DNA of 64,000 nucleotides from positions 1 to 64,000 of the forward strand of contig NZ_CAJCKW010000011.1 of assembly GCF_903970965.1 (NCBI RefSeq), written 5' to 3'. Made by a program: the position numbers and the translations under genes. This document shows positions 1 through 7,148 of the stretch, one piece after another (the stretch's first letter is position 1; each line of letters starts with the position of its first letter). The DNA comes from Aureimonas sp. ME7 (GTDB taxonomy: Bacteria > Pseudomonadota > Alphaproteobacteria > Rhizobiales > Rhizobiaceae). The notes beneath the pieces were generated by a model. It worked only from the letters and a program-made list of their open reading frames with translations. It was not told where the DNA came from and made no database searches.

Positions 1-16
1 GCCAGCCTCCTCGGCT

Positions 17-38
17 GACGCAACATGGACGCAACATG
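17..38. repeat. Tandem 11-bp direct repeat (two perfect copies)
   Basis: The 11-mer GACGCAACATG occurs at 17-27 and again, immediately adjacent, at 28-38. It lies about 40 bp before a tRNA 3' half. Tandem short repeats beside a tRNA-derived segment are typical of recombinase arm or core sites, but no integrase gene is in view, so this role is inferred. Confidence 0.6.
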
Positions 39-77
39 CCGGGCTAAATTCGTTGCAGCACAAGGGTTGCAATCAGC

Positions 78-122
78 TTCATAACCCGGAGGTCGGCAGT
101 TCAAGTCTGCCCACTGCTACCA
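78..122 (+). other. 3' half of a CAU-anticodon tRNA; candidate attachment-site remnant
   Basis: The segment reads as a tRNA 3' half. It has a 7-nt loop TTCATAA containing CAT (78-84), a 3' anticodon strand CCCGG (85-89), AGGTC as variable loop (90-94), a perfect T stem GGCAG/CTGCC around TTCAAGT (95-111), an acceptor strand (112-118), discriminator A and CCA (120-122). No D arm or 5' acceptor strand complementary to CACTGCT is found upstream. A CCGGGCT at 39-45 would complete an initiator-like anticodon arm but sits 34 nt too far away. Integrases that use tRNA genes usually duplicate the segment from the anticodon loop to the 3' end, which is the part present here. It may instead be a decayed tRNA gene. 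Confidence 0.55.
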
Positions 123-150
123 AACCCGGCCCGACCGATCGTTCGAAGCG

Positions 151-660
151 CTATTCGCAGCGTATGGTCTGATCCACGACATATCGTCCCGCCGAGAAGA
201 TACCGTTGGATTTCGTCGCGGTCAGATTGAGGTCGAGTTCGTGGTTCCCGCTCAGAATCAAGGCGGACACGACGTCCAGCGTCGCCCCCGCGCCTTGCGA
301 ACGCCAGCCGCTTTCGAACAAGACCCCTTGATCCGCATCGGGGGGCGACTGGGCGAACCGGCCCGGCGGGTCGAGGCTGACGCGAAAGCAATTGATCTGC
401 ACCAGAAGGCCGCAGGTCGATTGGAGAACCGATCCGCTGAGAAGGGTGGAGACGCGAACCCTCGCCGGCTGGCCTCCGGCGTTGCGCGTCGACAGGCTGC
501 GCAGATCCGGTGATGCGGTCAGCGTGCCGGAGCCGGTGACGACGATGGTACAGGTGCCGACCGTCACGTCCACCCCAGCGGCCACCGAGGATGCCCCGAG
601 GCAACAGGCCAGAAACGCCAGCGACGCCAACCCGCGTGCTCTGCCCCCTCGCCTCGTCAT
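151..660 (-). CDS. Spore coat U (SCPU) domain protein, Csu-type pilus subunit
   Basis: This 169-aa protein has a signal peptide (hydrophobic residues about 10-28 ending SSVAAG). Its all-beta body carries the SCPU features: an early CTIVV strand, an STRNAGGQPARV segment and RVSLDP. SCPU proteins are subunits of Csu-type archaic chaperone-usher pili and act outside the outer membrane. Its start overlaps the stop of the upstream gene as ATGA. It shares the [S]-x-N-x-GG-x-PA-x-V motif, the SLDP motif and a C-terminal RCE with the other SCPU protein at 1513-1986. It is the last gene of the operon, and no usher or tip adhesin follows before the tRNA fragment. Confidence 0.8.
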   Translation of the reverse strand: MTRRGGRARGLASLAFLACCLGASSVAAGVDVTVGTCTIVVTGSGTLTASPDLRSLSTRNAGGQPARVRVSTLLSGSVLQSTCGLLVQINCFRVSLDPPGRFAQSPPDADQGVLFESGWRSQGAGATLDVVSALILSGNHELDLNLTATKSNGIFSAGRYVVDQTIRCE

Positions 661-1154
661 GGCGCGTCGGTCGCCGGCCCGTCGGCCCAGCCCGTATTGG
701 TCCAGTGGTCGTCGCCGGCCGAGTTGCGCTTGCCGCCTCCATTGAGGTTGGCGACCTGGCTCGTTCCCGAAAGCCCCATCTGGAGAAGCTTCAGCTCTGC
801 CCGAAGCCGGGCGACCTCCAGCTCGTAGAGCTCGGCGCAATTCAGGCGCTTGCCGCCCCGGCCCAGCGGAATGACCACGCGCCCATAGGTCGCGATCTCG
901 CCATCGCGCCGGCTCGAGCCGTTGATCGCGCCGACATCGAGATAGGCGCCGTTGCCCCCGACCGCCGATCGACAGGTCGTCCCGTCGGCGGCGCGAACCT
1001 CGTCCTGCCCCTGGGGAAGCGAAACCCCGGGAAGGTTGAAGCCGCTCTGGCTCTGGTTGAGGTAGTAGATGTCTTCGGCGATGGCCGGGACGGCCCAAAG
1101 GCCGGACGCGAAGACGATGGTCAGAAGGCCCGCCGTCCGAGAAACTTGCCGCAT
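657..1154 (-). CDS. Secreted protein of unknown function in the Csu-like operon
   Basis: This 165-aa protein has an N-terminal signal peptide (hydrophobic about residues 8-25, ending AIAED) and no family I recognise. Two cysteines (in TTCRSA and LNCAEL) could form a disulfide. A helical stretch LYELEVARLRAELKLLQMG occupies roughly residues 110-130, and the tail is Gly/Asn rich. The start was chosen at 1154 because it directly precedes the signal peptide. It overlaps the 3' end of the chaperone-like gene by 34 bp and shares ATGA with the following SCPU gene, so translation of the operon is coupled. Its position suggests a pilus assembly or anchoring part, but that is inference only. Confidence 0.7.
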   Translation of the reverse strand: MRQVSRTAGLLTIVFASGLWAVPAIAEDIYYLNQSQSGFNLPGVSLPQGQDEVRAADGTTCRSAVGGNGAYLDVGAINGSSRRDGEIATYGRVVIPLGRGGKRLNCAELYELEVARLRAELKLLQMGLSGTSQVANLNGGGKRNSAGDDHWTNTGWADGPATDAP

Positions 1155-1522
1155 ATCTGCGCCCTCACTCGCGCTTGAGAATCGGGAAATGGAATGCTTT
1201 CCGCACAGATGCGGACCTTGCGCTCGCGTTGGCCGTCGAAGGGGACGACGACCACGACGGGCCGGGACGACTGAGCCGCCAGCGTCATAGACGGAAGCGA
1301 CGCGCGGGCGTCGGGAACCGGCCGGAAGTCCTGATCGTAGATCCGGACATCGAGGCGAATGGACTTGTCGTAGGGGTTCGTCGGATAGACGCGCACGGCA
1401 AACGAATCCGTGACGCTTTTCACTTCCCCGCGCATGGGCGTCAGCGATTGGGCGGACGCCGGCACGAGGTGAAATAGGACCGCGAAACCGCCGATCGCGA
1501 ATGGACGCCATCCTACTCGCAT
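1121..1522 (-). CDS. Short periplasmic chaperone-like protein (PapD N-domain only)
   Basis: This 133-aa protein starts with a signal peptide ending ASAQ. The mature part resembles the N-terminal immunoglobulin-like domain of pilus chaperones: it has a run of short beta strands, a YPTNPYDKSIRLDVRIYD segment and a hydrophobic VVVVVPF strand. Classical CsuC/PapD chaperones have two domains and about 230-250 residues, so the second domain is missing. It overlaps the upstream SCPU gene by 10 bp and the downstream unknown gene by 34 bp. It probably holds the SCPU subunits in the periplasm, but a one-domain chaperone is unusual and the assignment is moderate. Confidence 0.65.
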   Translation of the reverse strand: MRVGWRPFAIGGFAVLFHLVPASAQSLTPMRGEVKSVTDSFAVRVYPTNPYDKSIRLDVRIYDQDFRPVPDARASLPSMTLAAQSSRPVVVVVPFDGQRERKVRICAESIPFPDSQARVRAQICGKFLGRRAF

Positions 1523-1986
1523 CGCAGCGTCACCGTTGCGGAATAGGGCCCGTTCGAAAACGTGTCGGCGGCGGCCTTCGAGCCTGCGAGGTGAACCTTC
1601 ATGGTTCTCGTGCCGGCGGCCGTCATCAGGGTCGGAGCACCCGTCTCGTCGACGTTCTGGACGCCTCGCAACTCGTAGGTCGGCAGCCAGGTCGTAGGGG
1701 TCAGATCGGCTGCGGGCACCGTCACGCCTGAAACCGGGTCGAGACTGATGCGCACGCCACCCGTCGTCACCAGTTCGACTTCCGCGGGGCTCCCGCCGAC
1801 GTTCTTGGAACTCAGCGTGTTGAGCGCCCCGTTGGTGGTCAGGGCGCCGGTGCCGTTCTTGATGTTGATCGTGCATGCGGCATTCACGGTCCCCGAAAAG
1901 GTGACCGTGTTGGTGACGGCCGCTGCAGGCTCGATACAAACAGATGCCGCAGCGACACTCGACCAGAAGAATTTCAAGCTTCGCAT
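1513..1986 (-). CDS. Spore coat U (SCPU) domain protein, first gene of Csu-like operon
   Basis: This 157-aa protein has a signal peptide (residues 1-23, ending PAAAV). It begins its mature region with an NTVTFSGTVNAACTINI strand pair typical of SCPU/fimbrial subunits, where an N-terminal strand is later donated to a neighbour. It shares the KNVGGSPAEV and ISLDP motifs with the SCPU protein at 151-660 and ends in TVTLRCE. The ribosome site GGGAG lies 7 nt before the ATG. It is the first gene of a four-gene leftward operon and is probably the main pilin-like subunit. No usher gene is in the window. Confidence 0.8.
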   Translation of the reverse strand: MRSLKFFWSSVAAASVCIEPAAAVTNTVTFSGTVNAACTINIKNGTGALTTNGALNTLSSKNVGGSPAEVELVTTGGVRISLDPVSGVTVPAADLTPTTWLPTYELRGVQNVDETGAPTLMTAAGTRTMKVHLAGSKAAADTFSNGPYSATVTLRCE

Positions 1987-2347
1987 CTTGAACTCCCGAT
2001 ATAATCTCTAGGTGAAAAATACACCCGTTGAGCGTGCGCGAAACTTGACGGTTTCGTATAAGCCGTTCGTTTCGAGCAGCATGCGAAGGAGTTCAATTGG
2101 CCAGGCGGGCAGAACTCTAGGTGAGACCGGACCATTGGTAAGGATACCTAGCCGAACGATGTGGACGCTCGAAGCAACCCAATCTCCACTTTAGGTTGCA
2201 TCCATCGATCGCTTGCAACGACGGTGCCCATTACCCGTCGCACCGATGTCCGCTCCCTTCGTTGCCTACCCGTTCGTTCCGCTCGAACTTGCGAAGCGCC
2301 TTGGCGGACGCTAGGCAACGCTCAATGGAACCGGGAATGGAGCGCCC
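1987..2347. promoter_or_regulatory. 361-bp intergenic region with imperfect 23-bp palindrome (2196-2218)
   Basis: This divergent spacer separates the Csu-like operon (left) from an oxidoreductase gene (right). It is more AT-rich than the flanking genes. An imperfect palindrome at 2196-2218 has arms TTGCA and TTGCAA centred on ATCGAT and could be an operator. No RNA gene or small coding region could be supported in it. Confidence 0.35.
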
Positions 2348-3301
2348 ATGACACCGCGCATCGCCGTCGTCGGCTGTGGCCAATGGGGTCAGAACCACGT
2401 TCGAACCCTGAAGGAAATCGGTGCGCTGGCGGGCCTTTCCGACGCGGACGGCGAGCGCGCCGAAGCGCTCGCCCGGCGGTTCGATGTGCCGTCGCTGACG
2501 CTCGACGCCGTGCTGTCGGACCCGTCGATCGACGCGCTCGTTCTCGCTCTACCGCCGCGCCTGCATGGCGAGGTCGCGCGCCGCGCGGTGGCGGCGGCCA
2601 AGGACGTCTTCATCGAGAAGCCGATCGGGCTCGATCCCGCCGACGCGGCCGCAACGGCCGAGGCCGCCGCTTCGGCGGGCCGAATCCTGATGGTCGGCCA
2701 CGTCCTCAAGTTCCATCCCGTCTTCCAGCAGCTGGAAGAGGTGGTGCGCGAGGGGCGTATCGGCACGGTCAGGCATATCGCCTCGACGCGCCTCGGGCTC
2801 GGTCGGTTCCTGGGCATGGACGCGGTCTGGGACCTCGCCCCACACGATATCTCGCTGGTGCTTCAGATTTCGGGCGAGCATCCGTCGCAGATTCACACAC
2901 TGCGCCGCACCGTTCTCAGCGACGAAACGGACGCCGCCGATATCGCCTTCGAGTTCGCGAGCGGCATCAGCGCCGAGATCCATGTCTCGCGCATCTCGCC
3001 CTACCGCGACCGACGCTTCTCCGTCATCGGCACGGAAGGGATGATCGTGTTCGACGATCTGGCGCCCGAAGGCCAGAAGCTCGCCCTCTACGGCCACCGC
3101 GTCTGGCGTGACGGCGCAGCCTACGCCTTCTCCTCAGTCGATGCCGAGTTTCTGGAAACCGAACCGGGCCTGCCGCTCGACCGCGAACTGCGCCACTTCA
3201 TCGAGTGCATCCAAACGCGCGCGACCCCGCGCACGGGCCCGGCGGAAGCCGTCGAGACGGTGCGCATCCTGCAGTTGGCCTCGCCCCGCGCCGGGGCCTG
3301 A
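2348..3301 (+). CDS. Gfo/Idh/MocA family NAD(P)-dependent oxidoreductase
   Basis: This 317-aa protein has an N-terminal Rossmann fold with the motif VGCGQWGQNHV (about residues 8-18) and the family signature EKPIGLD near residue 95. A C-terminal alpha/beta domain follows, with HDISLVLQI (about residues 165-173) providing a conserved catalytic-region His/Asp. Members oxidise or reduce sugars, inositols or UDP-sugars; WlbA-like UDP-N-acetylglucosaminuronate dehydrogenases are among the closest in look. A GGAG ribosome site sits 5-6 nt before the ATG. It stands alone between a divergent pilus operon and a convergent mnmA, so the substrate cannot be read from context. Confidence 0.85.
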   Translation: MTPRIAVVGCGQWGQNHVRTLKEIGALAGLSDADGERAEALARRFDVPSLTLDAVLSDPSIDALVLALPPRLHGEVARRAVAAAKDVFIEKPIGLDPADAAATAEAAASAGRILMVGHVLKFHPVFQQLEEVVREGRIGTVRHIASTRLGLGRFLGMDAVWDLAPHDISLVLQISGEHPSQIHTLRRTVLSDETDAADIAFEFASGISAEIHVSRISPYRDRRFSVIGTEGMIVFDDLAPEGQKLALYGHRVWRDGAAYAFSSVDAEFLETEPGLPLDRELRHFIECIQTRATPRTGPAEAVETVRILQLASPRAGA

Positions 3302-3305
3302 CGGC

Positions 3306-4478
3306 TCAGGCGACGAGGCTGGCCGCTGGCACCCCACCGGAGGCCGCGCGCTGCGTGCGCGCGATGATACCGCCGCCGAGCACCTGCGCGCCCGTGCCTT
3401 CGCCCGAATAGAAGACGCAGGCCTGCCCAGGCGAAACACCCTCCTCGCCGCTCGCCAGTTCGACGCAAAGGGCGCCTTCGCCGTCGGTCACGAGGCGCGC
3501 GGGCGTCGGCGCGCGGGTCGAGCGGATACGCACGAAAAGCTCCGTCCCCGCTTCCGCCGCGCTCTCGGCGCTCCCGTCGCCCAGCCAGTTGACGGTCCGA
3601 AGCGTCAAACGATGCGTCGCCAGCGCCTCGCGCGGGCCGACCACCACGGTCTGCGTTCGCGCCTCGATGCCCACGACATAGAGCGGCTCGGCGGCCGCGA
3701 TGCCGAGCCCGCGCCGCTGGCCGACCGTGTAGTGGACGATGCCTTCATGGCGCCCGAGCGTGCGCCCGTCGAGATGCACGATGTCGCCCGGCGCGTTGGC
3801 GCTCGGCCGGAGCTTGGCGATCACGTCGCTGTAGCGCCCGTTCGACACGAAGCAGATATCCTGGCTGTCGGGCTTCGAGGCGACGCCAAGGCCATGACGG
3901 GCTGCGATCTCGCGCGTCTCTAGCTTCGTCAGATGGCCGAGCGGGAAGCGCAGGAAGTCGATCTGCTCCTGCGTCGTCGCATAAAGGAAATAGCTCTGGT
4001 CGCGGTCGAGATCGGCAGGTCGGTAAAGGCTGCGACGCTCGCCGTTCGGACGCGACAGGATGTAGTGGCCGGTCGCCAGCGCATCGGCGCCGAGCTCGCG
4101 CGCCGTCGCTAGGAGATCGCGGAACTTGACCGTCTGGTTGCACGCGACGCAGGGAATCGGCGTCTCGCCCGCTAGATAGCTTTCCGCGAACGGGTCGATC
4201 ACCGATTCGCGGAACTGGCGCTCGTAGTCCAGAACGTAGTGCGGAATGCCCAGAAGCTCCGAGGTGCGCCGCGCGTCCGCGATGTCCTGCCCCGCGCAGC
4301 AGGCCCCGGCGCGCTTGGGCGTCGCGCCGCCGTCGTAAAGCTGCAGCGTGATGCCGACGACGTCGTAGCCCTCGGCTTTCAGAATCGCCGCCGTCACCGA
4401 CGAATCGACGCCGCCCGACATCGCCACCACGACGCGCGTATCGGCAGGTGCCTTGGGCAGATCAAGACTGTTCAACAT
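3306..4478 (-). CDS. mnmA: tRNA-specific 2-thiouridylase MnmA
   Basis: This 390-aa enzyme adds sulfur to U34 of tRNA Lys, Glu and Gln in the cytoplasm. The PP-loop ATP pyrophosphatase motif SGGVDSS is at residues 21-27. The catalytic cysteine is in PCVACN (about residue 114) and the second, persulfide-forming cysteine in DICFVSNG (about residue 210). C-terminal beta-barrel domains follow, giving the usual family length. The ATG at 4478 was chosen because it starts just before the PP-loop strand; longer in-frame extension is low-complexity. It ends 4 bp from the convergent oxidoreductase gene. Confidence 0.95.
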   Translation of the reverse strand: MLNSLDLPKAPADTRVVVAMSGGVDSSVTAAILKAEGYDVVGITLQLYDGGATPKRAGACCAGQDIADARRTSELLGIPHYVLDYERQFRESVIDPFAESYLAGETPIPCVACNQTVKFRDLLATARELGADALATGHYILSRPNGERRSLYRPADLDRDQSYFLYATTQEQIDFLRFPLGHLTKLETREIAARHGLGVASKPDSQDICFVSNGRYSDVIAKLRPSANAPGDIVHLDGRTLGRHEGIVHYTVGQRRGLGIAAAEPLYVVGIEARTQTVVVGPREALATHRLTLRTVNWLGDGSAESAAEAGTELFVRIRSTRAPTPARLVTDGEGALCVELASGEEGVSPGQACVFYSGEGTGAQVLGGGIIARTQRAASGGVPAASLVA

Positions 4479-4719
4479 GGCATGGAAACCCGGATCGTTC
4501 GGCAAGCTCGGCCGGTGCGGACCTTTTAACCAACCTGCCCTACGGTGCCAACCTGTTGATGGCGCATGGCTTTCGCAAGGCAAGATTTTTGCCGTAGGCG
4601 GATCGAGGCCCGTTCGTTCAACGTGTTATCGAATTGCTACTAAGGGCTTAGCGGAATTTTTAGAAGCGACGGACTAGCTTCGTCTGGCGATTAGGTCTTT
4701 GCGTAAAGTAGAGAGTTCA

Positions 4720-5010
4720 ATGACCGATCAGGTTAGACCAAGAGTGAAGTATGTCATTGGACCTGACGGCAGTCCGCTGACGATTGCCGACTTGCCGCCT
4801 TCCAACACGAGGCGCTGGGTGATCCGGCGCAAGGCAGAGGTGGTTGCGGCCGTGCGCGGCGGGCTTCTCAGCCTCGACGAAGCATGCTCGCGCTATACGC
4901 TGACCGTGGAAGAGTTCCTGTCCTGGCAGGTGTCGATCGACAGCCATGGCCTTGCCGGGCTGCGCACGACGCAGATTCAGGAATACCGGAAGAAGATCGA
5001 TCTCCACTGA
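4720..5010 (+). CDS. sciP: CtrA inhibitor SciP (DUF1153)
   Basis: This 96-aa protein matches SciP across its whole length: VKYVIGPDGSPLTIADLPP at the N terminus, then a helix-turn-helix region with RRWVIRRKAEVVAAV and LSLDEACSRY. The family is about 90-100 aa. SciP binds CtrA and blocks its transcription activation in G1 in Caulobacter, forming a feedback loop. An ATG at 4720 gives the standard length; the TTG upstream is not needed. The gene lies 0.9 kb from ctrA. A TTAACCAA sequence at 4526-4533, one base from the TTAACCAT CtrA octamer, lies in its upstream region. It is followed by a strong terminator. Confidence 0.93.
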   Translation: MTDQVRPRVKYVIGPDGSPLTIADLPPSNTRRWVIRRKAEVVAAVRGGLLSLDEACSRYTLTVEEFLSWQVSIDSHGLAGLRTTQIQEYRKKIDLH

Positions 5011-5035
5011 AAACGTGGGTGTCGGGAGGAAAGAA

Positions 5036-5067
5036 GGGGCCGGTTCGAAGAGAACCGGCCCCTTTTT
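5036..5067 (+). terminator. Rho-independent terminator of sciP
   Basis: An 11-bp perfect stem pairs GGGGCCGGTTC (5036-5046) with its complement at 5052-5062 around the loop GAAGA. It is followed directly by TTTTT (5063-5067), 25 bp after the sciP stop. Confidence 0.92.
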
Positions 5068-5105
5068 CATGGCCGGTCGACTGGCGGAGGTAAGGCACGC
5101 GGCAA

Positions 5106-5143
5106 CGAAAAAGGCCCGGAAGCGCAGAGCTCCGGGCCTTTGG
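5106..5143 (-). terminator. Rho-independent terminator of fliJ
   Basis: The inverted repeat AAGGCCCGGA / TCCGGGCCTT (5111-5120 and 5131-5140) has a 10-nt loop. On the minus strand it ends in a run of Ts (complement of the A run before 5111), 25 bp beyond the fliJ stop. Confidence 0.85.
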
Positions 5144-5167
5144 ATACGAAACGTCCGGTTTCGAGGT

Positions 5168-5527
5168 TCAGGCGACGGCGGTGCGCCGATCGTCGCCAGC
5201 GTCGCGCTGCTCGAGCTTTTCGGCGTTGACGAGTTCGGCCTCCGCCTCTTCCAGCGCGATACGAGCCGCGTTCATCTGGATCCGCAGATCGCCGACCGAG
5301 TTCGTCAGGTTGTCGCGCCGGGTGCGCGCAGCCTTGGCGAAGGTCGGATAGGCGAAGTGCTGGACATCGGTGATGCCCGACTTCTTTTCCTCGCTGGCGA
5401 TCTGCGCATCGAGGTCGCCGGCCATACGCTCGAACTCGCTCAGCATCATCTGAAGCTGGTCGACCTGCCGGCGTTTTTCGGCGACCTTGAAGCGCGTCAG
5501 ACGCACAAGGTTGTCACGTTTGGCCAT
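5168..5527 (-). CDS. fliJ: Flagellar export chaperone FliJ-like coiled-coil protein
   Basis: This 119-aa, highly charged and almost entirely helical protein begins KRDNLVRLTRFKVAEKRRQVDQL, the pattern of alphaproteobacterial FliJ. FliJ binds the export ATPase FliI and helps load substrates on the flagellar type III secretion apparatus. The ATG at 5527 gives the family-like N terminus and has AGGAG upstream; an in-frame ATG at 5551 is possible. The gene is divergent from ctrA and convergent with sciP. No fliI or other flagellar gene is near, so the gene is an orphan here. A different helical protein of the CtrA locus cannot be excluded. Confidence 0.8.
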   Translation of the reverse strand: MAKRDNLVRLTRFKVAEKRRQVDQLQMMLSEFERMAGDLDAQIASEEKKSGITDVQHFAYPTFAKAARTRRDNLTNSVGDLRIQMNAARIALEEAEAELVNAEKLEQRDAGDDRRTAVA

Positions 5528-5622
5528 GGCGCCATCATCTCCTTGGTCCATAGGGCTTCTAGGACATGAAACCCCGTTTCGCGCCATCCATCGGGTTTCG
5601 GGCAAGCCTCGTCGGCTACACC

Positions 5623-5637
5623 TTAACCGTCTGTTTA
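5623..5637 (+). promoter_or_regulatory. Putative CtrA box (TTAA-N7-TTTA)
   Basis: The sequence TTAACCGTCTGTTTA differs from the consensus TTAA-N7-TTAA at one position. It lies about 270 bp upstream of ctrA and 96 bp upstream of fliJ. Confidence 0.55.
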
Positions 5638-5772
5638 CGCGCACCGTTAATCATAGTCATGGATGATTTAAGGCAGGGTAAATCGATCCCGTCCAAGTCT
5701 CCGTTTGTGGGGAAGTGTCCTTCCGGACGCACATCCACCACCAAGCGGCCCCGATGCGGACAAAAATCGAAA

Positions 5773-5777
5773 GACTC
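5773..5777. promoter_or_regulatory. GANTC (CcrM methylation) site in the ctrA upstream region
   Basis: GACTC fits GANTC. It is the only such site in the spacer that I found and is 129 bp before the ctrA start. Methylation state at such sites times ctrA transcription in Caulobacter. Confidence 0.5.
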
Positions 5778-5905
5778 GGTTGAACAAACGATTTGGGTGG
5801 AAGGCATTGTTAACCATTCACTGGCACGATGCCTTCAGCTCTAAGACGAACTCCAACCTAGTCGGACATTGCTCCCCGGCCGGGCCGATGCAGAGGACCT
5901 GACTG

Positions 5906-6601
5906 ATGCGCGTTCTTTTGATTGAGGATGACAGCGCGATCGCGCAAAGCATCGAACTCATGCTGAAGTCCGAAAGCTTCAACGTCTACACCACCGATCT
6001 CGGTGAAGAAGGCGTCGATCTCGGCAAGCTCTACGACTACGACATCATTCTTCTCGACCTGAACCTGCCCGACATGTCGGGTTACGAGGTCCTGCGCACG
6101 CTGCGCCTCGCCAAGGTCAAGACGCCGATCCTGATCCTGTCCGGCATGGCCGGCATCGAGGACAAGGTCCGCGGCCTCGGCTTCGGTGCCGACGACTACA
6201 TGACGAAGCCCTTCCACAAGGATGAGCTCGTCGCCCGTATCCACGCCATCGTCCGCCGCTCCAAGGGCCATGCCCAGTCGGTCATCGTCACCGGCGACCT
6301 GACGGTGAACCTCGATGCCAAGACTGTGGAAGTGAACGGCCAGCGCGTCCACCTGACGGGCAAGGAATATGCGATGCTGGAGCTGCTTTCGCTCCGCAAG
6401 GGCACGACCCTCACCAAGGAAATGTTCTTGAACCACCTCTACGGTGGGATGGACGAGCCGGAACTGAAGATCATCGACGTCTTCATCTGCAAGCTCCGCA
6501 AGAAGCTGGCGACCGCCACAGAAGGCAAGAACTACATCGAGACCGTCTGGGGACGCGGCTACGTGCTGCGCGAGCCGGAAGTCGATACCCGCGCCGCCTG
6601 A
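5906..6601 (+). CDS. ctrA: Cell cycle response regulator CtrA
   Basis: This 231-aa OmpR-family regulator has the usual CtrA length. The receiver domain (1-120) has acidic pocket residues E7, D8 and D9, the phospho-acceptor D51 in ILLDLNLPD and the switch lysine in [10 protein letters not shown]. The C-terminal winged helix contains [12 protein letters not shown] and the DNA-contacting region ending [12 protein letters not shown]. CtrA is essential in most alphaproteobacteria; phosphorylated through CckA-ChpT, it blocks replication initiation and activates division, flagellar and envelope genes. The C-terminal tail ends in Ala-Ala, matching the ClpXP degradation signal known for Caulobacter CtrA. 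Its neighbours chpT and sciP support the call. Confidence 0.98.
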   Translation: MRVLLIEDDSAIAQSIELMLKSESFNVYTTDLGEEGVDLGKLYDYDIILLDLNLPDMSGYEVLRTLRLAKVKTPILILSGMAGIEDKVRGLGFGADDYMTKPFHKDELVARIHAIVRRSKGHAQSVIVTGDLTVNLDAKTVEVNGQRVHLTGKEYAMLELLSLRKGTTLTKEMFLNHLYGGMDEPELKIIDVFICKLRKKLATATEGKNYIETVWGRGYVLREPEVDTRAA

Positions 6602-6633
6602 GGCCGTCCGCTTCCAGAACCAAAGCCTATCAG

Positions 6634-6664
6634 GCCCGCCGCGCTCCTGCGTGGCGGGCTTTTT
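6634..6664 (+). terminator. Rho-independent terminator of ctrA
   Basis: The stem GCCCGCC / GGCGGGC (6634-6640 and 6653-6659) is followed by TTTTT at 6660-6664. It lies 33 bp after the ctrA stop and just before the convergent receiver gene. Confidence 0.9.
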
Positions 6665-6670
6665 CGTGTC

Positions 6671-7048
6671 TCAGGCTGCGACGGGAACGAAGGGGTCCAC
6701 CCAGGCGAGCAGCGATCGGCGGTCGAAGGGGCGCAGGATGAAACCGTCGGCACCCGCGCGCTTGGAGCGCGTCATCGTGCCGAGATTGGCCTCCACCATG
6801 GAAACGAGGATCTTGGTTTTGGCTAACCGCGGGTCCTGCCGCAGGCGACGCACGGCAGCATCCACGGCCGTATCGGGAAGCGAGGCGGACAGGAGAATCA
6901 GTTCCGGCCCCTCCCCCATCCGATCGACCGCCGCGACAGCGGCGTCGATATCGGACGAGCCCTCCACCTGGAGATCGATATCGGCCAGGATGCGGGTCGC
7001 GACCTTGATGACGATTTCGGACTCGTCGATCACCAGACAGGACGGCAT
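6671..7048 (-). CDS. Stand-alone degenerate receiver (response-regulator-like) protein
   Basis: This 125-aa single-domain protein has the CheY fold pattern but altered catalytic residues. The first acidic pair is kept (D8, E9). The position of the phospho-acceptor Asp is Ser54 (LILLSASLPD), and the conserved Lys before the proline is Arg106 (ILRPFD). It therefore probably cannot accept phosphate in the usual way and may act as a binding decoy or a constitutive on/off partner. It is encoded 100 bp downstream of chpT on the same strand and convergent with ctrA, which suggests a role in the CckA-ChpT-CtrA relay; that role is inference. Confidence 0.82.
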   Translation of the reverse strand: MPSCLVIDESEIVIKVATRILADIDLQVEGSSDIDAAVAAVDRMGEGPELILLSASLPDTAVDAAVRRLRQDPRLAKTKILVSMVEANLGTMTRSKRAGADGFILRPFDRRSLLAWVDPFVPVAA

Positions 7049-7148
7049 GGCTTGAGCTCCCGTTCCACGCCGGCAGGTCCAGCGCTTCGAAGGCTCAATC
7101 TACACCCTCAGGTTTTAGGCCTCGTTGCCAAACAAGGCCAACCGTTCG

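Larger units (their letters stand above)
5528..5905. promoter_or_regulatory. fliJ-ctrA divergent regulatory region with CtrA-like motifs
   Basis: This 378-bp spacer is AT-rich for the window and contains no gene. It holds three CtrA-like elements: TTAA-N7-TTTA at 5623-5637, TTAA-N7-TAAA at 5668-5682 and the octamer TTAACCAT at 5810-5817. It also has one GANTC site at 5773-5777. In Caulobacter, ctrA is controlled by CtrA itself and by CcrM methylation of GANTC; the layout here suggests the same, by inference. Confidence 0.6.

Noticed and set aside
39-89. A group I intron in the anticodon loop of a CAU tRNA (CCGGGCT at 39-45 and CATAACCCGG at 80-89)
   Set aside because: The intervening 34 nt is far too short for a group I ribozyme, the last base before the 3' exon is not G at any sensible splice point, and no D arm or 5' acceptor strand lies upstream.
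101-742. Long minus-strand reading frame of 213 codons overlapping the SCPU gene
   Set aside because: It is an Arg-rich shadow of the real frame at 151-660, with no signal peptide, ribosome site or family match.
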